Shown piece by piece: positions 47,123 to 58,333 of a stretch of DNA of 64,000 bases. Source of the stretch: Galeruca laticollis (lineage: Eukaryota; Arthropoda; Insecta; Coleoptera; Chrysomelidae); assembly GCA_963921935.1 (NCBI GenBank), contig OY998177.1:23335926-23399925 (forward strand). The letters run 5' to 3'. A program made the position numbers and the translations under genes. The notes under the pieces are model-generated. The model did no database searches. It was not told where the DNA came from and saw nothing but the letters and a program-made list of their open reading frames with translations. Each line of letters begins with the position of its first letter. Positions within the stretch are counted from its first letter, which is position 1.

Positions 47123-49948
47123 TCAGACCGAGCGATTCCCCGTGGAGTAGTCCTATCTGGATCGTGATTAAAAAACCAGACGCATCTGGAAAACAGAAAT
47201 GGCGAATAGTGGTGGATTACAGAAAAATAAACGAAAAAACAATTGACGATAAATATCCTATTCCCCAAATAAATAATATCCTCGACAGACTAGGTCGCTG
47301 TCAATACTTCTCAACCCTAGATCTCGCAAGTGGCTTCCATCAAATCGAAATGCATCCTGATGATATTCAGAAAACTGCTTTTAACGTAGAAGGTGGACAT
47401 TTTGAATATGTAAGAATGCCATTTGGATTAAAAAATGGACCAGCTTCATTTCAGCGTGTCATGGGCAATATCTTGAAAGAACTCCAAAATATAATTTGCT
47501 TTGTATATATGGATGACATAATTGTTTTCTCAACGTCACTCCAAGAACATATAGTCAACTTAAAGAAAATATTCCAAAAATTAAGAGACAGTAACTTTAA
47601 AGTGCAATTAGATAAATCAGAATTTTTAAGAAAAGAAGTATCCTTTTTAGGTCACGTAATCACTCCAGACGGTGTTAAACCAAACCTCGATAAAGTCAAT
47701 GCTATTCTAAATTATCCTATTCCTAAGACCACCAAAGAGATTAAATCATTTCTCGGTTTAGTTGGTTATTACAGAAAGTTCATCAGAAATTTCGCTCATA
47801 TTACAAAACCATTCACTCGTTGCCTGAAAAAAGGAGCTAGTATCGATATCAATAATCCGTTGTACATAAAAGTATTTGAAGATTGTAAATCTTTACTGAC
47901 CAATGATCCCATTCTTATTCATCCCGACTTTACGAAAGATTTCATAGTTACTACCGATGCAAGGAACGTCGCCATCGGTGCCGTCCTATCTCAAGGACAA
48001 ATTCCTCATGACAAACCTATTACATTTGCCTCCAGAACTCCTAATGAATCCGAATCCAACTATTCAACTATCGAAAAAGAATTGCTTGCAATTGTTTATG
48101 CTACGAAATACTTCAGACCTTATCTTTTTGGACGTAAATTCAAAATCGTTACAGATCACAAACCTCTTCAATGGCTTATGTCCCTCAAAGAACCAAACTC
48201 TCGTCTTGTTCGATGGAGATTACGATTAGAAGAATTTGACTATCAAGTTATATATCGAAAAGGCACATCTAATAGCAATGCTGATGCTTTAAGTAGAATT
48301 GAAATTCATCCTATTGAATCAAGCACATCCAAATTACCTATTATAGACTTTATGACAGAATTTGACGAATTATTAACACAACAACCACTATTTCCGGAAT
48401 CTAACACCAACAACAAAACTGACCTAGACAATGTTCCTCAAGATAACAGAAACCCAGAGATAACCTACCTTGACATTCAATTTGTTCTCGCAGAATTTGA
48501 TCCCACCGACAACAATGACGACATTGCGACAATACATACGAGTTTAGAAAATCCTATTTTAGGTATTCACATCACTGAAACTCCTTTAAATAACTTTCTC
48601 CACCAAATTATCATAATTAAAGTAGACAGAAATCCTAGACAAGAAATGAGAAAACTTTTTGAAACTCACGTAAGAACTAGATGGAAAATATATGTAACAG
48701 TAGAATCATTTCAATCTCAAATAATAAATTTCTTAAAAGAATATGGTGTACCAAAGAAACAGTATGCTTTTTATTTTCAAAACGACGGAAATGAAAGTTT
48801 ATTCAAAAATATGTGTAATTTTATCCCTCAAGTATTCAAATACTATGCATTTAAACTTTTGAAAACAAATAAATTATTAGTAGATGTTACTAGAGACAAA
48901 AGACAACAGGAACTAATAAAAGAACAGCACGAAGGTATAACCAATCACCGTGGTATTCAAGAAACTATAAATCAACTCAAAACTAAATTCTATTGGCCTA
49001 AGTTACACGAAAATGTGAAAAATTTCATAAACAGTTGTCCCATTTGTCAACAAGTAAAATACGAAAGACATCCTCCACTTGTCAAACTTCAACTAACGCC
49101 AACACCCAAAAAACCTTTCGAAACAATACATATAGACACTTTCAAATTCTAAAATTCCATAGCACTAACGATATGCGATAGTTTCTCAAAATACAGTCAA
49201 GCTTATATAATTCCAAGCATCACAGCTCTACACATATATCAAGGCCTAGTACCATTCAAAGCATCCTATAAAATTCCAGAAAATATCATCTCGGATCACG
49301 GTTCAGAATTTCTTCAAAACATTTTAAAAGATTTCGCAAAACTTTACAAAATCAATTGGCATTATACGTTACCCCTCAATCCAAATAGTAACGCTATAGT
49401 CGAAAGATTTCATTCCACTTTACTCGAACATATGAGAACACTCTTAACCACACGCCCAAAATTAAACCCATTTGAAAAATTATTCTATGCAGTGATCGGT
49501 TATAATAACTCTATTCACTCAGCTACAGAATATAAATCTATAGATCTATTACTAGGACACCTTCAATTAGAAAATCCTATCGAAATTGATAGTAATGCAG
49601 AAATGATTAATTTAAAACTTAACGAACAAAAACAACAAACAATGATAGATATTTATAAAAATCTGAACAAAACAATGACTGAAAATAAATGAAAAGAGAC
49701 AAGAACCTCCAGACATACAACCAGGTACAATTGCCTACAAAAAACAAACCGAAAGACAATCAAAAACGAAACCACCATATAAGCCAGAACATGTTATTAA
49801 ATCACAAGACCTTACAGTTACTACACCTTACAATACTTATCATAAACAGATTTTTAAACCTCCCAGAAAATTAACTACCGATTTTTCACCGGTTGATAAT
49901 CCTCCCTCTGTGAATGAGCCAGAAAATAGAGATCCAGAATCTCAATAA
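45540..49948 (+). pseudogene. LTR element 2 pol (PR, RT, RNase H, integrase), interrupted
   Basis: Pol lies in the -1 frame relative to gag. Protease LLVDTGATKSF near 45670; RT with YFSTLDLASGFHQIEM and FVYMDDIIVFS (about 47310 and 47500); RNase H with VTTDARNVAIGAVLSQ and CxIVTDHKPL-like block; integrase zinc region (CPICQQVKYERH near 49040), first Asp in IHIDTF, second in ISDHGSEF, Glu in VERFHS. Breaks: the 581-bp insertion at 46537-47117, TAA at 49150-49152, and a frame change near 49690, after which the tail (GTIAYKKQTERQ) is open to 49948 in another frame. All catalytic residues I looked for are present. Confidence 0.88.
46537..47117 (+). mobile_element. 5'-truncated RTE-type retrotransposon inserted in pol, with (TA)n tail
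   Basis: The 11-bp target duplication TATCATCAGAC lies at 46526-46536 and 47118-47128. Coding remnants on the plus strand are SIVSYGSEVWPLKENALKII, LRWYGHVQRME and TPYGRRRRGRPRLSWREGVE, typical of the C-terminal region of RTE-like retroelement proteins. A stop near 46854 (TGA for Trp, before YGHVQR) breaks it. It ends in about 55 bp of TA, which serves as the 3' tail. Its insertion splits the RT region of LTR element 2. Confidence 0.88.
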
Positions 49949-51554
49949 GAACCCTGGAGTTCTTCCGTTCAAAATAGGTACCGCAGAAATCAAAACAGCC
50001 TCCCACACCTTCTTACACTATATTCCTACAAAATCAATAAAAGAACAAGTAGTCTCGGTAACTAACAAATTTTATGAATTCAAAAGATTATTAGAGAAAA
50101 GTCACCCTATGATAATTACTAAAATACTAGAAACTTATATACATTTAGAATACGAGGTTATTTACGTCAATAATAAGTTAAACGCTATTTTTCCACAAGT
50201 AAAAAGTAAAAGAGCATTATTTTCTCCTTTAGGAACATTTATCAAAAGCATTACTGTTAATATGGACCAAGAAGATGCAAAAGATATTTATAATAATATT
50301 GTTCAACTTGAAAACAATGAAAATCAAATAATAAAGAAAATTAATAGTCACATTTCATTGAACTCAAAATTAATGCAAAATGTACACAAGACATTAGATA
50401 GTATAACGGAAAAGCAAAATCGCATAGTAAGCAAGATTGAATTACTTACAGCGGTTTTCAATGAAACAGAATTTAATCAAGACCTTTATATTGAATTTCA
50501 AGTGATTTTTAATCAAATAAAAATAAACTTAGATTCTTTGTCTGCATTTTTAGCGGATATAGAAAATGCAATTAGTTTTGCTAATTTAAACATTCTTCAT
50601 CATAGTATAGTTAATTTAGTAGATTTAAAAGAAATAATTTTAGAGATGTCTAAGATCCATACTAATTAACAAATGTTATTTCTAGACAATGAAATTTTAA
50701 AATATTACAGAGTAGTAGAAACATAAGTACATTACTTAAATGATAAATTAATGTTTTCACTAGATTTTCCTTTAGTTAATCAAAACACTTTCGACCTTTA
50801 TCACCTTTACGCTGTACCCAATATCAACCAAAGTATAATAATCCCTCCTTCTACCTACCTACTCATGAGCAACGAATACTATCAGTACCAAGAAGAAGAC
50901 TGCTTCGATTTACAGCCCAATTTTCTGTGCCTCCATAAGCAATTACTTCCTATAGGAAAAGATGTCGACTGTATAACGTCATTACTATCAGTCCAACCCA
51001 CAACAGTAAAGTGCCAACAAGTACCTGTCAAAATAAGCAGCCAAATCGTAGAAGAAATCAACAGTGGTCACTATATTGGAGTTTTTCCTGAAACTCAGAA
51101 AGTCCAGCTTACTTGTAACGAAAACGACGTTGTCGCACTAAAAGGTACTTACTTAATCAAGGTACCACCCCAGTGCGCTATAAGTACTACCAGGTTCACC
51201 TACAGTAATGAAAAGGGACTACTTATTGGTCACCCTATAGCTTTAAAAGATATTGAAGAAATCACAATTCACACAACACCTGTAAGAAGACTAGAATTAG
51301 AAAAAATCCACCTCGATGAAATCCATAAGATTCAACAGCAGGAATTAGAAGAAACATTACCAGAAGTTCACTTAAGAAAACGATTCGATTGGTCCATTGG
51401 TGCAAACTCCATGTTAATATCATTAATTGTTATTTATTGCCTTGTCGTAAACAGAAAGAAGATTGTTCATATATTCAAGAAAAATGGAAGTCCAAAAGAA
51501 ACTACAACAGAACATGATGAAGCTCAAGTTGCTCCACCCAGGCTACACCCTTGA
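49914..51554 (+). pseudogene. LTR element 2 env-like gene with two nonsense codons
   Basis: One frame is open from ATG 49914 to TGA 51552-51554, apart from TAA at 50667-50669 and TAA at 50724-50726. A basic KSKR site (about residue 98) followed by ALFSPLGTFIKS resembles the processing site and following hydrophobic segment of errantiviral Env proteins. Heptad-like helical stretches follow, then several Cys in the second half, a single membrane segment near the C-terminus (SMLISLIVIYCLVV, about 51410-51455) and a short charged tail. Overlaps the pol 3' end by 35 bp. It is disabled as it stands. Confidence 0.75.
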
Positions 51555-51574
51555 GTTTCTTCTGGGGATGGAGG

Positions 51575-51796
51575 AGTTATGGAACGTGCATTTGATGATT
51601 CAATAATAATTTCAATAACAATAATGTGTAATATAAATATTTAATTCAATATGTCAGCAAATGTTTTCCTTTTTAGATTTTGTACATATTTTATTCAGAA
51701 TGATATTAGACTTACAACTGTTAAGAAGTATATTTGTGTATTAATAAAGTAATTTGTTTTTTTGAAAAATTCTTTTTGAAAACCAAATTCAAAAAG
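51575..51796 (+). repeat. LTR element 2, 3' LTR
   Basis: 222 bp starting AGTTATGGAACGTGCATTTG, preceded by the purine tract 51562-51574. Pairs with 43880-44089. Confidence 0.9.
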
Positions 51797-51828
51797 TAGT
51801 TCATTGCCAGTGGCGTGGAAAACTTAAA

Positions 51829-52826
51829 ATGGATAAGGTATTTAACTGTTGTAAAACTAAGGAACTAAGAAATTTTTGTTGGTATATATCATGACAGTTG
51901 CCTGGCCAGAAGAAAAGGTGTGACAGTGATAGAAGAACACATTATATATTTTAGTAAACAATGTCAACTTGAGGATTTCAATCAAATAATTAAAAACAAC
52001 AACTTAATTGCAGATGTTGAAAAATTGAGAAAATTATTAGAACAAAAAGAGGATTACTGTAAAAGTCTTGAAATTGGTGATGCAGATATGAAAATTAACT
52101 TTAAATGAAGAGATCAATAATTTGAGAAAAGAGAAAGTTGAGAAAGATAGATATATACTAAGGTTGAAAAGAAACACTAGAGATTTTGAAGATGAAGTTG
52201 CGGAACAAGAAGAAGACTGGAACATGAAATTTCAGCAATACTTAGCAAACATTAATAGCTTTAATAAAGAGTAGACACAATTACGAGACATAAATGAGAA
52301 ACTGACTTTGAAAATAACAGATAATGAGGCAGATTATGATAATGTAATATTGAAGCTTAATGCATTGAATGAGAGTAAGCAAAGTATGTTGGATGCAACC
52401 AAAATACCGAGAGAGGATAATCACATTTACGCTGGTGAAACATAAAGACTCAAAACTAAAATAAAAGAATACGAAAATCATTTGACAGATATAGATGTAT
52501 TGGGGATGGGTACAAATGAAATAGTACAGCAAAAGCTTAATCAAATTCAAACAGTACAGTTAACCTTAGGAAACAAAACCAAAGAGAATGAAGAAATGGA
52601 GAGAAGACTGAAAAGTGAAAACGTGAACAATCAAATACTAATCCTAAGTGATGAAACTGGAAGAGATATTGGACACATACTTAGAGGAAGGACCAATTAT
52701 CAAGTTGAATCAATTATTAAACCTGGAGCATTTCTTTAGGGTACAATAAAGGATTTAGAAAAACTCTCCAAAGATTATACATTATCGGATTATATTTCAA
52801 TAATGGTTGGTATTAATAATTTATCA
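51829..52826 (+). pseudogene. CR1-like element ORF1, first part (coiled coil and start of SGNH esterase)
   Basis: ATG 51829 begins MDKVFNCCKTKELRNFCWY (Cys-rich, possibly a degraded zinc finger). Lys/Glu-rich coiled-coil stretches follow (51926-52108, 52100-52260, 52480-52600), then ILSDETGRDIGHILRG, a GDS-like SGNH esterase start, then SIIKPGAFL and YISIMVGINNL. Coiled coil plus esterase is the known ORF1 plan of CR1-group elements. Stops and shifts occur (for example 52106, 52272, 52443, 52737). The frame is cut at 52826 by the I-like insertion and resumes at 58334. Confidence 0.65.
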
Positions 52827-53169
52827 CATTTCCTATGCTGGTAGCCGACGAGTAAACATCGCTTATCGGTAATTATACCTCATTAAATTCAAACCAAAAT
52901 ACGAGTTTTTTTTTCGGTGTATTGTTGAAAGTAGTAAATAATTAACAATCATCATGTGATTTTTTCCAATACTTGTGATCGATGCTATAAACAATTGAAC
53001 ATAATTATTTCCAAAAGTTTTAAGAAGTGAAGACATTTTATTTTCATCAGTGGCGTAACATCAAGTCAGGTAACTGTTATTTCCTACAAAATATTTTCAG
53101 GGATCCATTAGGGACTCCTGTCTCTCCTTTTCATTTGTATTGGCTTTGGTATCCAGGGCCACTTACAAG

Positions 53170-54504
53170 ATGAATAATTATCAATCCCAATCAACTTCAA
53201 ACTCTCCTCCCCATAATTCACCTAATGCTACAAAGTCGTATGTTGCGGCTGCACAAACAAAACCTCCCCCACCAACCTTCCCTAAAAGAGAACACGCAAT
53301 CATCATGCACGCCATAACCAATACCACTCTCTTTGAGTATATAAAAGCCGTAGGAGAAATTGTAACCCCCAAAAATGTAACATTTGCCTCTAGAATCTCA
53401 AACAACCGCATATGCATCTATTTAAGCTCTACTGCTGTTGTCGATAGACTTCTTAATGAACACGATAGTATATATATTAAATCTAACAATATACCTATTC
53501 GAAGGCTTATCACACCTGCCAAACGAATTCTGATTTCCAACGTCTCTCCCACTATCCCTCACTCTCTTATAGAAAAAGCTCTAAAAGACATCGGCCAACA
53601 GCTAGCCTCTCCTGTTTCATTCGTGAAATGTGGCGTACCGGACGATAATTATTCTCATATCATGAGTTTTCGCAGAATAACATATATTATACCAGAAAAC
53701 GACAACTTCACTCTCCAAACATCCCTTTTAATTACTTTCGATAATACTCCTTACAGAATTTTCGTGTCCACGGATAAACTGGAATGTTTCTTATGTAAAC
53801 TCCCTGGACACACCGCCGATTCTTGCACCAATCCACCTAACACTGAAATTCAAAATCCACCTCCCCCATCTCCTATAGTACAAACAACTACTACACACTC
53901 TGACAATCTTCCTGTATCTAACACTCAGAGTATACCTGTCGAAGATGATCAACCCAATCTGCCACTTATCGAGCAAGTCAATTTACCTGTAATTCAAGGA
54001 CAAAAGAGAGGTCTATCTACGGATAGCAACCTCGAAACTCCCTCTCAGCTATCACCGATAGATACTCCGACCGACAACCAGATGTTCCCTCCTTCATACA
54101 CAATACCTCAAAACTCAATCAAACAGCATAAGAAAAAACCCAAAACGACCGGAAAAGAGGACTTTAAACTCACACCCACTACTTACTCTACTATACAAGA
54201 GCTATGCAAAAACAATTCTACTCACCTTACACTGACTGAAACACAACTCACCGCCTTCCTAGAAAACTCATTTGGCTTGTCAGACCCATTGAACGAAGCT
54301 CTCTCTTTCACAGCAAATATACAAGGTCTACTAAATGACTTAACTCTTATGTACAACATAACCAAAGAACGGTCTCTTAAAATTCGGTTGACTAGATTAC
54401 AGAAAAAAATAAAACATCAACTAAACCCTGAAGATTCGTCTGACGATAAGAGCTACACATCAGAAACCCAAACTGACGAAGAGTCAAATAATCCCACCTC
54501 TTAA
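53170..54504 (+). CDS. I-like retrotransposon ORF1 (gag-like nucleic-acid-binding protein)
   Basis: Start ATG 53170 chosen (MNNYQSQSTSNSPPHNSPNA); no ATG lies upstream in frame, only a TTG at 53140. About 444 residues. The N-terminus is Ser/Pro/Asn-rich with KPPPPTFPKREHA; the middle region includes PIRRLITPAKRILISNVSPT; one zinc knuckle CFLCKLPGHTADSC lies at about residue 210-223; then a Pro/Thr-rich linker and a Lys-rich C-terminal segment with PEDSSDDKSY. Structural and RNA-binding role inferred by analogy with I-element gag. No stop or frameshift. Confidence 0.85.
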   Translation: MNNYQSQSTSNSPPHNSPNATKSYVAAAQTKPPPPTFPKREHAIIMHAITNTTLFEYIKAVGEIVTPKNVTFASRISNNRICIYLSSTAVVDRLLNEHDSIYIKSNNIPIRRLITPAKRILISNVSPTIPHSLIEKALKDIGQQLASPVSFVKCGVPDDNYSHIMSFRRITYIIPENDNFTLQTSLLITFDNTPYRIFVSTDKLECFLCKLPGHTADSCTNPPNTEIQNPPPPSPIVQTTTTHSDNLPVSNTQSIPVEDDQPNLPLIEQVNLPVIQGQKRGLSTDSNLETPSQLSPIDTPTDNQMFPPSYTIPQNSIKQHKKKPKTTGKEDFKLTPTTYSTIQELCKNNSTHLTLTETQLTAFLENSFGLSDPLNEALSFTANIQGLLNDLTLMYNITKERSLKIRLTRLQKKIKHQLNPEDSSDDKSYTSETQTDEESNNPTS

Positions 54505-54523
54505 TTAGCACAGAACTCGTTAG

Positions 54524-57500
54524 AACCATCAGTCCATATTAACAATATCACTATATACAATAATAATCTTCAAGCTAATCCAATGGAATTGTGATGGATT
54601 TTTTCCTCGCCTGGAAAGAATCCAACAGCTCATATCCAATGAGAACACTCAAATCCTGTGTCTCCAAGAAACAAATGCCACAATCTCGAAACTTCCCCAC
54701 CTAAAAAACTTTGAAGGCTACCATCACATACGCAATAATTGCAATAGAGCCAGTGGCGGTACGTCGATTTTCGTTTCTAACGACATATTTTCATCCCTTC
54801 TACCCCTAAATACCGACCTTGAAGCTGTTGCTGTATCCATATGGCTCCCGAATAAATTAAATGTGTGCAGTATATACATTCCCCCAAACCATTGTCTAAA
54901 AGAAGAAGAACTAGCAAACCTCATTTTTCAACTACCTCATCCCTACATTCTAGTAGGAGATTTCAATGCGCATAATAACTTGTGGGGATCCAACTCAACG
55001 TATGGTAAGGGTAAAATAGTGGAAAATGTATTAAACTGTACAAATGCGTGCCTACTAAATACAGGATCCAATACACACCTTAACTTCTCCTCTGGTTCTT
55101 TCTCCGCCATAGATCTCAGTCTATGCGATCCTAAATTAGCTCCCACATTAACTTGGCGTACTGTTGATGATTTACATGATAGTAATCATTTCCCTATCGT
55201 TATATCTTCCATTGCCTCTCAAAGCCCAAAAATCTCAACCAGGACTTTCTGGCGACTAAACAATGCTGACTGGAAAAGTTTTACATCACAAACAGAAGAT
55301 GTCCTACATTCTCTTAAGTTTTCCGAAAGCGTTGATGATAATATCGCAATATTCTCAAATTCTATTTTGTCAGCTGCTGAATTACATGTAGGTAAAACTA
55401 ATATATCCCATCCTAAGAAAAGTGTTCCTTGGTGGAATTCCTCTTGCAAAGACGCTGTACAACATCAAAACATAGCATTAAAACTGTTCCGACAAAACAA
55501 TACCCCTGAAAATCTCATCAATCTCAAAAAAGCCAGAGCAAAATCTAAATTCATTATCAAACAAAGCAAAAAATCCTCCTGGAAAAACTATGTTTCGACA
55601 ATAAGCGAAAACACAAATCCCAGTCAAGTATGGAAAAAGATCAGAGGTATACAGGGAAACAAAACCAATAATGGAATTCCCCATCTTGTTTCAAATGATG
55701 CGGTAATAAATAATGACCATGAAATAGCGAAGATCATAGCTGAAAATTTCGAAGACAAATTCCGAAGTAGGCTACACCCAAACATTGCAAATACTTATAC
55801 TAATAACTCTTTATCATGCCCAATTCCATCAAATCAAGATATAGACTCACTCAACCTACCTTTCTCTCACCAGGAACTTATTACTGCGTTAAAATCGTGC
55901 AAAAATTCCGCTGCTGGTCCTGATGACCTGCCATATATTTTCCTTAAAAAACTTGATTTCTTAGGTCAACTCAAACTTTTAGAACTGTTCAACTTAATAT
56001 GGACCTCTAACATGTTTCCAAGCCTCTGGCGACTATCCGTCATAATTCCCTTGAAAAAACCTGATCAGCCGACAACCTCCCCCAAGTCCTATAGGCCCAT
56101 TTCATTACCCTGTACAATGTGCAAAGTCATGGAAAAAATGATCAATAAAAAATTGATATGGTATTTAGATAAACACAACATTTTATCAGAAGACCAATCT
56201 GGATTTCGGCGGCACAGGTCAACAAAGGACAATTTGATAACGTTGCAAACTCATATCTCCACCGCTCTAAACAAAAAACAACAAACTATACTTGCTACAT
56301 TTGATATAGAAGGTGCATTCGATACAATACACAGAAATGTCATACTTGAGAAATTATCCTATCACAATATTAATGGAAATATATTCTTCTTTATCAAAAA
56401 CTTTTTATCGCTTAGATCCTTCAAAGTATCTGTTAATGGTATCCTTTCCTCAACATTCAATCAAACCGACGGATTACCCCAAGGCTCGGTACTCAGTCCC
56501 ACACTCTTCAACCTCGTAACAAATGATCTTTGTTCTAACTTCTCTGCTCCTGTTAGATGCACGATGTATGCCGATGACTTAGTATTATATTGCCACGGTC
56601 AGTCAGTGTCCACTACCTCCTCTATAATTCAATCCGCGGTAAACTCCCTGTCCAACAAGATAAAATTATTGGGACTCTCTTTATCCCCAACAAAATCCAA
56701 AGTCATCAATTTTAGTAAGTCTTCAATAAACTCTACCCCTAATATTATAATCAACAACGTCCCCCTTCAGGTTGTTAATCACTGCAAAATATTGGGTATG
56801 ATATTTGACTCCCGTCTCAATTGGAAAAAACATATTTTAGATACTAAGAGTGAAGGATACAGACGACTAAACATCATAAAAACCCTTTCTCACTTCCATT
56901 GGGGCGCTGACGAAACTTCTCTCCTAAAAATATACAGATCCCTTATTCGATCTAAATTAGACTATGGCTGCTTCGTATATATATCTGCATCTAAATCACA
57001 TATCAATGTCTTGAACTCGATACACAATACAGCTCTTCGCCTGTGTCTGGGGGCGTTCAGGTCTAGCCCGGTAGAAAGTCTCTACTGCGAAGCAAATGAA
57101 CCTCCTCTATGGATAAGACGTCAACATTTATTACTTAACTATATTATCTCGGTATCTTCCAATCCCCTTAACCCAGTATACAGCTTGTCTACCGATGATA
57201 GCTTACAAAATATCTCAACATCCTCAACAATAATACCCTTACCTTCACTACTAAAAACAATGCCAATCAAAATTGATATTTCTCAAACATTTCCTCTACC
57301 TCTTCCCTTAATGCCCCCATGGACGAAAAACATTCCTCATATCAACACATCTCTCACAACTCTGAATAAAAATGAAACACGAAACGATCTAATTAAAAAA
57401 ACTTTTCTAGATATAATATACCGAAATGACTACGATTTAGTACTATATACTGATGCCTCGAAAAATGAAACAGGAGTCGGTTGTGCTGTAACAACATTAG

Positions 57501-58246
57501 ATTCTCCAATCTTCTCTTCCACAATATCATCAACTTGTACTGTACATACCGGCGAACTCTATAGTATAATTCAGGCCTTCAAACATATTTCCCCTCCCAA
57601 TAAAAATGTCTGCATATGTACAGACTCACTTGCATCTATACACTCCATTAAAGATATATACAGTGACCATCCTCTTGTACAGAATATCCACGACTCCTAC
57701 CAACTCTCCTTTTCCCAAAATATAACAGTTACCATTCTATGGACACCATCTCACATTGGTATAATGGGAAACGAACTAGCTGATCAACTAGCTAAAAGGT
57801 CCACAACTTTAAACTATTATGCACATAACATCCAAATTGCATCCGATCTCAAGCAAGTCATCAAGCATAAGATCAAATCTCTATGGCAAAATCATTGGAA
57901 CTCCATCCCGACAAAATTGCAAAAAATTCAACCTTCATTAAGCCATCCTTACTATATTGGAGCTTCAAATCTCTCAAGACAAGACCAAGCGGTGCTGAGA
58001 AGACTAAGAATCGGTCACACTAGATTCACTCATGGCTACCTTATGTCATCCAACATTCGGCCATTCTGTTCAACCTGTAACTGCATCTACACCGTTGAAC
58101 ACATTATTCTAGAATGCCAACAGTACACAGCTAGAAGACAACAGCTCAACCTCAAAGGAAGTCTCCAAGAGGTACTCGGAAATCCAGATAATGTCCCCTC
58201 CGTTCTCCAGTTCCTGAAAGACGTACAGCTATACCACAAAATATAA
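54524..58246 (+). CDS. I-like retrotransposon ORF2 (endonuclease, reverse transcriptase, RNase H)
   Basis: About 1,240 codons open from the stop at 54521 to TAA at 58244-58246. APE endonuclease: IQWNCDGFFPRLERI at 54578, LCLQET, GDFNAHNNLW, SNHFPI. RT: YRPISLPCTMCKVMEKMI, EGAFDTIHRN, GLPQGSVLSPTLFN, YADDLVLY near 56568. RNase H: LYTDASKN, HTGELYSI, CTDSLAS, SHIGIMGNELADQ. C-terminal Cys/His (CSTCNCIYTVEHIILEC). All catalytic motifs I can check are present. Oddity: the first in-frame ATG is at 54863, inside the endonuclease domain, so normal initiation would lose its first catalytic residues. The start given is the open-frame limit, not a codon. Confidence 0.88.
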   Translation, partial: NHQSILTISLYTIIIFKLIQWNCDGFFPRLERIQQLISNENTQILCLQETNATISKLPHLKNFEGYHHIRNNCNRASGGTSIFVSNDIFSSLLPLNTDLEAVAVSIWLPNKLNVCSIYIPPNHCLKEEELANLIFQLPHPYILVGDFNAHNNLWGSNSTYGKGKIVENVLNCTNACLLNTGSNTHLNFSSGSFSAIDLSLCDPKLAPTLTWRTVDDLHDSNHFPIVISSIASQSPKISTRTFWRLNNADWKSFTSQTEDVLHSLKFSESVDDNIAIFSNSILSAAELHVGKTNISHPKKSVPWWNSSCKDAVQHQNIALKLFRQNNTPENLINLKKARAKSKFIIKQSKKSSWKNYVSTISENTNPSQVWKKIRGIQGNKTNNGIPHLVSNDAVINNDHEIAKIIAENFEDKFRSRLHPNIANTYTNNSLSCPIPSNQDIDSLNLPFSHQELITALKSCKNSAAGPDDLPYIFLKKLDFLGQLKLLELFNLIWTSNMFPSLWRLSVIIPLKKPDQPTTSPKSYRPISLPCTMCKVMEKMINKKLIWYLDKHNILSEDQSGFRRHRSTKDNLITLQTHISTALNKKQQTILATFDIEGAFDTIHRNVILEKLSYHNINGNIFFFIKNFLSLRSFKVSVNGILSSTFNQTDGLPQGSVLSPTLFNLVTNDLCSNFSAPVRCTMYADDLVLYCHGQSVSTTSSIIQSAVNSLSNKIKLLGLSLSPTKSKVINFSKSSINSTPNIIINNVPLQVVNHCKILGMIFDSRLNWKKHILDTKSEGYRRLNIIKTLSHFHWGADETSLLKIYRSLIRSKLDYGCFVYISASKSHINVLNSIHNTALRLCLGAFRSSPVESLYCEANEPPLWIRRQHLLLNYIISVSSNPLNPVYSLSTDDSLQNISTSSTIIPLPSLLKTMPIKIDISQTFPLPLPLMPPWTKNIPHINTSLTTLNKNETRNDLIKKTFLDIIYRNDYDLVLYTDASKNETGVGCAVTTLDSPIFSSTISSTCTVHTGELYSIIQAFKHISPPNKNVCICTDSLASIHSIKDIYSDHPLVQNIHDSYQLSFSQNITVTILWTPSHIGIMGNELADQLAKRSTTLNYYAHNIQIASDLKQVIKHKIKSLWQNHWNSIPTKLQKIQPSLSHPYYIGASNLSRQDQAVLRRLRIGHTRFTHGYLMSSNIRPFCSTCNCIYTVEHIILECQQYTARRQQLNLKGSLQEVLGNPDNVPSVLQFLKDVQLYHKI

Positions 58247-58333
58247 TATATTTATTGTATACTTATACTGTACCTGTGCGAGTGGCCTTTGTAGCCGAGC
58301 ACGTTAATTGCAATAAAAAAAAATAATTTATCA

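Larger units (their letters stand above)
43880..51796 (+). mobile_element. LTR retrotransposon 2, gypsy/errantivirus type, nearly intact
   Basis: LTRs 43880-44089 and 51575-51796, flanked by the 4-bp duplication TAGT (43876-43879 and 51797-51800). LTRs start AGTTAT. A primer site at 44090 (TTGCGCAGTCAGTAGGA) resembles the tRNA-Ser-type site of some Drosophila errantiviruses, and a purine tract GGGGATGGAGG lies before the right LTR. The gag, pol and env order is kept. Breaks are few: gag nonsense and shift, a 581-bp insertion and one nonsense codon in pol, a shift near 49690, and two nonsense codons in env. Confidence 0.92.
52827..58321 (+). mobile_element. full-length I-like non-LTR retrotransposon
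   Basis: 5,495 bp, flanked by the 12-bp duplication AATAATTTATCA (52815-52826 and 58322-58333) and ending in a short A-rich tail. It has a 5' UTR of about 340 bp, ORF1 (53170-54504) and ORF2 (54524-58246). The RNase H domain and gag-type ORF1 place it near the I, Nimb or related jockey-superfamily clades. Both ORFs are open, so this is the youngest-looking element in the window. Confidence 0.92.

Noticed and set aside
53140..53169. Upstream extension of I-like ORF1
   Set aside because: The codon at 53140 is TTG; the first ATG at 53170 is the simpler start.
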